A stretch of DNA of 64,000 nucleotides, taken from JAGWBD01 sp965197455 (lineage in GTDB: Bacteria; Chloroflexota; Anaerolineae; Aggregatilineales; Phototrophicaceae). The stretch is taken from NCBI GenBank assembly GCA_965197455.1, contig OZ240208.1:868001-932000 (forward strand), read 5' to 3'. The notes under the pieces are model-generated. The model made no database searches and was not told the origin of the DNA. It saw only the letters and a program-made list of their open reading frames with translations. This document shows positions 59,820 through 64,000 of the stretch, piece by piece. Position numbers and translations under genes: made by a program. How positions within the stretch are numbered: the first letter of the stretch is position 1; every line of letters begins with the position of its first letter.

Positions 59820-60251
59820 GGCCTGATCAATACCTATCAGGGATTGATCTTTCTCCATAGCAACGGCGCTGTCTTTGCGCTCTTCCTGTATACGGGGTTT
59901 ATCCGGGCCATGCCACGCGATCTGGAAGAGGCGGCATTTGTCGATGGCGCCGGCGTGTTTCGCACTTTCTGGCGAATCGTGTTTCCATTGCTGAGACCGG
60001 TCACTGCCACGCTTGTCATTTTCAACACGATCTGGATCTGGAACGACTTTCTCCTGAGCTATTTGTTCCTGAGTTCGAATGACAAGTCGACCCTGATCAT
60101 GCAGGTCTATAACGGCGTTGGCCTGTACTTCACTGACTGGTCAATCATGATGCCCGTGTTGGTGCTGGCGGTCACGCCCATGATCATCTTCTACCTCTTC
60201 ATGCAGCGGCACATCGTCGCCGGTTTGACCACGGGCTCCCTGCGGGGTTAG
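59820..60251 (+). pseudogene. 5'-truncated carbohydrate ABC permease (MalG type)
   Basis: The frame is open from 59820 and begins directly with GLINTYQGLIFLHSNGAVFALFLYTGF, the middle of a MalG-type permease, then the EAA loop DLEEAAFVDGAGVFRTFWRIV and a complete C-terminus. The first half of the gene, including the early membrane segments, is missing, and a stop lies immediately upstream. There is no start codon with a ribosome-binding site (only an internal TTG). Its own terminator follows 33 bases downstream. No partner receptor or MalF-type gene is adjacent. It is most likely a deletion remnant. Confidence 0.8.
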
Positions 60252-60284
60252 CGCCAGGTCTTTCATCACAAATCAGGGAAAGGG

Positions 60285-60324
60285 AAGCACGCCCACCATC
60301 CGGTGGGCGTGCTTGTTTCGTCGC
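60285..60324 (+). terminator. Rho-independent-like terminator after truncated permease
   Basis: A perfect 13-bp stem AAGCACGCCCACC / GGTGGGCGTGCTT with a four-base loop, then GTTTCGTC. Since the stem is symmetric it could also serve the minus-strand hydroxylase gene ending at 60333. It shares its core with the terminator at 59691. Confidence 0.8.
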
Positions 60325-60332
60325 CTTTGGCT

Positions 60333-61346
60333 TTAGCTGCCATGCATGGCGCGTTTGCGCGCCAGCATCCGCTCCCGCGCTTCGGGCGTGCCGTCGTGGC
60401 TGGTGCCAAACCAGTAGTCAAAGGGGAATTCCGGTTCGCCATAGTTGCATTCAAAGTAACGATGGTGCAGTTGATGGAAGTACGAAGCAACCGGCACCTT
60501 TACGTTTTCCTTAACGACCGCCTCGTCGAAGCCTACATGACCCTGGGCAGCGGACAGCGCGGCATGGTGCCCGATCAAGATCGCATGGATGGGATGCGCG
60601 GGCACAATCCAGAAGATTAGCGGGCCAGTGAAGTACAGCAGGTGTTCGATCGGGTGCATCGACAGGCCGGACCAGGGGCCGATATTGATGTTCTTGTGAT
60701 GCAGGTAATGCGCGGCCTTGTAAAGCGGCTTCACGTGCAGCAGTCGATGGGTCCAGTAGAAATGAAATACCCTCCACAACGGAATCAGGCAGAGAATGAC
60801 GACAAAATAGACCGGCTGCTCCCGAGGGTCAACATAGGGAAACAACTTGTTGGCGTAACCCCACAGCATGAAGACCTCGAAGGCCGTCCAGATGGTGCCA
60901 CCACTGACGACGCTCCAGAAGATGTTGTCACGTACCTGATCGTTCCACAGGAATTGTCGCTTGCCCTTCCCCATCCAGTCCGGCGTGTATTTGTACTGAA
61001 ATCCCTGTGACTTGCGCGACCAGAAGTAGATGTGCAAGGCGCTGGCAAAGACGATCAGCATGATCTGATTGCGGGCAAAGACCTCAAGCATCCAGTCGGC
61101 GCGAAACTCAACGGCTCGAGACAGTTCCGGCGTCAGATACAGCCAGGTCACAGTCGCCACAATCATATAAAAAATGTTCCAGGGCCAAAGGAAATGGAAA
61201 AGCCACTTCAGCACAGCAGCTGGCCTGGGTGGCCAGGCGAACACCGGATTTGGCGCCCCAATTTCCTTGTCTGGCTGCCAGTAGCCACGTTCGTCACGCG
61301 GCATGCCATCAACAAGACCGTCCTTTTCAGTGCTGACACGTGACAT
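60333..61346 (-). CDS. Sterol desaturase / fatty acid hydroxylase family membrane protein
   Basis: An integral-membrane di-iron oxygenase of 337 residues. Histidine boxes are visible as H200-x3-H204 (HRLLH), H213-x2-HH (HYLHH, 213-217) and H291-x2-HH (HQLHH, 291-295), with further histidines at 231, 235 and 260-261. Hydrophobic segments lie at about 45-72, 92-110, 143-165, 178-192 and 238-258. The family hydroxylates or desaturates sterols, fatty acids or carotenoids using O2, so it implies at least microaerobic life. It is a single gene between the terminator and the Opp-type permeases. The substrate is unknown. Confidence 0.85.
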   Translation of the reverse strand: MSRVSTEKDGLVDGMPRDERGYWQPDKEIGAPNPVFAWPPRPAAVLKWLFHFLWPWNIFYMIVATVTWLYLTPELSRAVEFRADWMLEVFARNQIMLIVFASALHIYFWSRKSQGFQYKYTPDWMGKGKRQFLWNDQVRDNIFWSVVSGGTIWTAFEVFMLWGYANKLFPYVDPREQPVYFVVILCLIPLWRVFHFYWTHRLLHVKPLYKAAHYLHHKNINIGPWSGLSMHPIEHLLYFTGPLIFWIVPAHPIHAILIGHHAALSAAQGHVGFDEAVVKENVKVPVASYFHQLHHRYFECNYGEPEFPFDYWFGTSHDGTPEARERMLARKRAMHGS

Positions 61347-61459
61347 GCTTCACTCCTGCCTGGTGTTGCAAAACAATGTTTGGGTTGTTCGGGTTGTCTC
61401 TCCTGTCCTCATAAACAGGTAGCAAGGAACCAGCCACCAGAGCTGGGCAGCGGCTCCGG

Positions 61460-62392
61460 TTACTTTCGCAGCTGCGGGTCGAGCGCGTCGCGCAGTCCGT
61501 CGCCGATGAAGTTGATGCAGAGCACGGTGAGTGAGATCATCAACCCTGGCCAGAACACCAGCGCCGGCGTCAATGTCAGATAGTCCTTGCCATCAAACAG
61601 CAGCCGTCCCCAGGTCGGGAAGTCGGGCGGGAAGCCCAGGCCGAGAAATGACAGGGCCGACTCGGTGATGATTGCGCCAGCCATGCTGAAGGTCGCCGCG
61701 ACAATGACCGGGCTGAGTACGTTGGGCAGGATATGGTTGCGAATAATGATGCTGTCGGGCGTGCCGATGCTGCGCGCCGCGACCACAAACTCGCGCTCCT
61801 TCACGGACAGGACTTCACCGCGCACCAGGCGCGCGGTCGGCATCCAGTTCAACAGGCCGATCACCACCACAATGAGAATGAAGATGCCAAGCTCGGGCCC
61901 GAAGTGCTTGCGCAGCACCTCCCGAAACAGCAGCGTGATCACCAGCAGCAGCGGCAGCGTGGGCAGGGAAAGAAACATGTCGGTCAGACGCATCAGCGGT
62001 CCATCAAGCGACTGGAAGTAGCCGGAAAAATTGCCGATGAAGGTGCCCACGAGGATTGAAATCAACATGGCCGTCAGGCCGATGGAGAGCGAAACGCGTC
62101 CGCCCCAGATGGTGCGCGCCAGCGTGTCCCGGCCCAGGTTGTCCGTGCCAAAGGGGTGCTTCGCGTTCATGTCCGAATAGGCGTCAATGATGTCGATATA
62201 TTCCGGGTTCGTATGCCAGAACAGCGGCCCGGCCATGACGATGGCAATAATCAGGAACAGCACCCCCGTAGCCAGCATGGCCAGTTTATGCTTGCGGAAT
62301 TGCCGCCACGCATCCCCGCTGAAGGTTCGTGGAGACGCGGAGACTGTCTCGTCAGCAATTTCAAGTTCGACGGGATTACTGTTAGCTGTCAT
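61460..62392 (-). CDS. Peptide/nickel-type ABC transporter permease, DppC/OppC
   Basis: Inner-membrane permease of 310 residues. The N-terminal OppC_N-type segment is WRQFRKHKLAMLATGVLFLIIAIVMAGP, followed by HPFGTDNLGRDTLARTIWGGRVSLSIGL, the diagnostic DppC stretch, and the coupling loop KEREFVVAARSIGTPDSIIIRNHILPNVLSPVIV. It follows the DppB-type gene by 21 bases and would form a heterodimer with it. No DppD/DppF ATPase genes follow; the next gene downstream is the hydroxylase. Confidence 0.92.
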   Translation of the reverse strand: MTANSNPVELEIADETVSASPRTFSGDAWRQFRKHKLAMLATGVLFLIIAIVMAGPLFWHTNPEYIDIIDAYSDMNAKHPFGTDNLGRDTLARTIWGGRVSLSIGLTAMLISILVGTFIGNFSGYFQSLDGPLMRLTDMFLSLPTLPLLLVITLLFREVLRKHFGPELGIFILIVVVIGLLNWMPTARLVRGEVLSVKEREFVVAARSIGTPDSIIIRNHILPNVLSPVIVAATFSMAGAIITESALSFLGLGFPPDFPTWGRLLFDGKDYLTLTPALVFWPGLMISLTVLCINFIGDGLRDALDPQLRK

Positions 62393-62413
62393 GGCTACCC
62401 ATCCGAAACGAGC

Positions 62414-63724
62414 CTAGTTGAAGCGAATGCGGGGATCAAGCACGGCATAGAGCATGTCCGCGATGATGTTGAAGAACACGATCAGCACGGCGAAGATGAA
62501 GGTCAGGGTCTGCACAGTTGGCAAATCTCCACCCTGAATAGCGATGATGAGCAACTGCCCCAGGCCGTTGACGCGGAAGATCTGTTCGGTGATGATCGCC
62601 CCCTGAAAGATTGAGGGGATGCCCAGCGCAATCAGTGTCACTACCGGAATCAGGCTGTTACGCAGCGCATGCAGACCGACCACCATCCGTTCGCTGATCC
62701 CTTTGGATCGCGCCGTACGCACGTAATCCTGCTTCAGGTTGTCCAGCATGGCCGAACGCGTATGGCGACTGATCAGCGCCGTGAAGAAAAGAGCCAGTAC
62801 CAGCACCGGCATGATGATTTGCTTCAACTGAACAATAAAGCTCTCAAAGTCGGTTACCTTGTGCGTGGTGTCGTAGATCGACGGAAGCCACTTTAAATGC
62901 ACGCTGAACACGATGATGAACAGCAAACCGGTAAAGAAAGTCGGCACGGAAAAGCCGATGGTTGCCAAAAAGGTGACGACCTGATCAAATACTGAATACT
63001 GTTTGTAGGCCTGAATCACGCCAACGGGCACGGCGACGACGACGGCCACGATGTAGGACAGACCGACTACCCACAGTGTTTGTGGCATTCGTTCGATGAC
63101 GAGGTCAATGATGGGGCTGCGCGTCTGCCACGAGAGATAGCGCAGCCGCGACTCGTCCACGGGCAGGATTTCGCCGCCCTCAATCGCGCCACCGCTTTTA
63201 TTGATTTCCCGCACAACCTTGCTGTTCGTAAGGTCGTTCAGGAAGAGGCGGCTATCATCCTCGCCCGGAACGTAAAGCCGCTTGTCTGCCCGGAAGACCT
63301 CCCGCACCTCATCCTCGACGATGACGCTGCGCCCGGTGCTGACGCCTGCCTCTCCAGCAAGAGCCGCCAATTCGGCGTTCACGAGGGGCAGATCGGCATC
63401 AGGAGAGCCCTCCGGGACTGCACCAATCAGTTGGTCTCGGGACAAGGCCAGCGGCGGGTCGACATTGATGCCGGTCAACTCCTCAAGAATGTTCAACGGT
63501 TCATTAATCATGAACTGCCGCAGCCACTTGACATACTTCACCAGGAAGGGGTCATTGACCCCCATGGCCTCGCGGATTTGCTCGCGCACTTCCGGCGGAA
63601 TCGTCAGCGGCAGCTGGCCAACCGGGTCGGAAGGCGACAGCTCAAGGATGGCAAACACGACGAAACTGATGACCAGCAAGGTGGGGATGGCAATCAGGAT
63701 GCGTCTTACTATGTACTGGCCCAC
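62414..63724 (-). CDS. Peptide/nickel-type ABC transporter permease, DppB/OppB, with large external insertion
   Basis: Permease of 436 residues (usual length about 310-340). YIVRRILIAIPTLLVISFVVFAILELSPSDP is the typical N-terminus, and the coupling loop is MLDNLKQDYVRTARSKGISERMVVGLHALRNSLIPVV. Between the first membrane segment and the second, about residues 75-198 form an extra hydrophilic region with charged repeats, predicted to lie outside the membrane. The frame is unbroken. It follows the binding-protein gene after a hairpin. It contains at 63108-63139 a 32-base stretch repeated exactly at the window end. Confidence 0.9.
   Translation of the reverse strand: MGQYIVRRILIAIPTLLVISFVVFAILELSPSDPVGQLPLTIPPEVREQIREAMGVNDPFLVKYVKWLRQFMINEPLNILEELTGINVDPPLALSRDQLIGAVPEGSPDADLPLVNAELAALAGEAGVSTGRSVIVEDEVREVFRADKRLYVPGEDDSRLFLNDLTNSKVVREINKSGGAIEGGEILPVDESRLRYLSWQTRSPIIDLVIERMPQTLWVVGLSYIVAVVVAVPVGVIQAYKQYSVFDQVVTFLATIGFSVPTFFTGLLFIIVFSVHLKWLPSIYDTTHKVTDFESFIVQLKQIIMPVLVLALFFTALISRHTRSAMLDNLKQDYVRTARSKGISERMVVGLHALRNSLIPVVTLIALGIPSIFQGAIITEQIFRVNGLGQLLIIAIQGGDLPTVQTLTFIFAVLIVFFNIIADMLYAVLDPRIRFN
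63108..63139 (+). repeat. 32-base exact repeat, copy 1 (inside dppB-type gene)
   Basis: Identical in sequence and orientation to 63969-64000. On the minus strand it encodes residues around YLSWQTRSPI of the permease, in the normal permease frame. Confidence 0.8.
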
Positions 63725-63758
63725 GACGATCCCCCGTGTTTATCTTCGGGTTCAGGCA

Positions 63759-63780
63759 GGACGGACCCGCAGGCCCGCCC
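63759..63780 (-). promoter_or_regulatory. Intercistronic hairpin after peptide-binding protein gene
   Basis: On the minus-strand RNA GGGCGGGCC pairs with GGUCCGUCC (9 bp including two G-U pairs) around a 4-base loop, 24 bases after the binding-protein stop and before the permease start. The G-U pairs mean that the fold is better on the transcribed strand than on the other. Confidence 0.55.
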
Positions 63781-63804
63781 CACCCGATGTTGCTGTTCGC
63801 TGCC

Positions 63805-64000
63805 TTATCCCAACCGGCTCCAGTCAGCGATGTTCCAAAGCTCGGAATCCCAGGCGTTCATCACCACACCCTCCAGTGAGTTGGAGTGGGCAGAGACATC
63901 AGCACGGTGCACCAGCGGGATCATGATACCGGCCGCAACGATCATGTCATTAATCTGCGCGCCCAAGGATGATGGGGCTGCGCGTCTGCCACGAGAGATA
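63805..64000 (-). CDS. Peptide/nickel-type ABC transporter substrate-binding protein, C-terminus only
   Basis: The last 64 codons of a family 5 extracellular binding protein; the 5' part is outside the window. The clear part reads AQINDMIVAAGIMIPLVHRA, then DVSAHSNSLEGVVMNAWDSE and LWNIADWSRLG before TAA, as in DppA/OppA-type receptors where the IPL(V/F)HR segment sits near the C-terminus. It heads the operon with the DppB- and DppC-type permeases. The outermost 32 bases are an exact copy of a dppB segment and read in a different frame here, so the first residues may not be genuine. Confidence 0.8.
   Translation of the reverse strand, partial: ISRGRRAAPSSLGAQINDMIVAAGIMIPLVHRADVSAHSNSLEGVVMNAWDSELWNIADWSRLG
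63969..64000 (+). repeat. 32-base exact repeat, copy 2 (at window end)
   Basis: Exact copy of 63108-63139, same orientation, reaching the last base of the window, so the true repeat may be longer. It may be a real duplication or an assembly artefact. Confidence 0.8.

Noticed and set aside
1..64000. tRNA or rRNA genes
   Set aside because: I looked for T-loop-like GGTTCGA motifs with matching acceptor stems in intergenic DNA; the few GTTCGA-type matches fall inside coding sequences and lack cloverleaf pairing.

Overview
The window is G+C-rich, densely packed bacterial DNA: about 58 protein genes, no rRNA, tRNA, CRISPR array, prophage or insertion sequence that I can see. The combination of a class I lysyl-tRNA synthetase, mevalonate-pathway GHMP kinases, many sugar-type ABC transporters whose binding proteins carry plain (non-lipoprotein) signal peptides ending in A-Q-D, and permeases with large external insertions suggests Chloroflexota (Anaerolineae-like). 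That assignment is inference; no marker gene in the window settles it.

Layout. 1-5.3 kb: the tail of a possible ROK-family gene, then a minus-strand sugar ABC transporter (binding protein, two permeases, no ATPase) followed by lysK. 5.3-8.4 kb: a minus-strand trio of creatinase-like M24 protein, gamma-glutamyltransferase and 2Fe-2S thioredoxin-like ferredoxin. 8.5-19.3 kb: a nucleoside/methylthio salvage region (mtnA, a phosphoglycerate-mutase-like enzyme, an iodotyrosine-deiodinase-like flavoprotein, an MtaD-like deaminase, a complete BMP/Nup nucleoside ABC transporter, a stand-alone RarA C-terminal-like protein and a nucleoside hydrolase). 19.3-21.3 kb: mevalonate decarboxylase and mevalonate kinase, divergently transcribed. 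21.4-25.6 kb: a 1048-residue modular glycosidase and a membrane-anchored beta-propeller protein. 25.6-33.8 kb: an inositol operon (iolD, iolB, iolC, iolG, a small membrane protein, a scyllo-inosose-dehydrogenase-like gene, an SDR) with a divergent DapA-family aldolase. 33.9-46.3 kb: sugar and sugar-acid genes, namely three more oxidoreductase/dehydratase genes, a FrcBCA-like transporter with an attached lipoprotein, HpaI- and LacD-type aldolases and a xylulokinase. 46.4-59.7 kb: reductive pyrimidine/beta-alanine catabolism (dihydropyrimidinase, beta-ureidopropionase, class III aminotransferase, malonate/methylmalonate-semialdehyde dehydrogenase) with a NMT1/ThiXYZ-type importer and a DppA peptidase. 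59.8-64 kb: a truncated permease between two look-alike terminators, a sterol-desaturase-family enzyme and an Opp-type transporter cut by the window edge.

The genes work together as scavenging modules: each importer sits beside enzymes for a plausible substrate (nucleosides, cyclitols/sugars, pyrimidines, peptides). Inositol and pyrimidine breakdown should meet at malonate semialdehyde, handled by the single mmsA/iolA gene. No DNA-binding transcription factor is recognisable in the 64 kb. Each of the five binding-protein genes whose 3' end is visible is followed, 20-32 nt after its stop, by a strong hairpin on the transcribed strand; this is the most consistent regulatory architecture in the window.

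The most unusual items are the hybrid inositol pathway lacking iolE, the ThiX-type permease with a built-in binding-protein-like segment, the 1048-residue lysozyme-like/SH3/glycosidase protein without a signal peptide, the metal-site-deficient M24 protein, the orphan RarA-C-like protein and the iodotyrosine-deiodinase-like protein. No intergenic stretch exceeds 300 bases.
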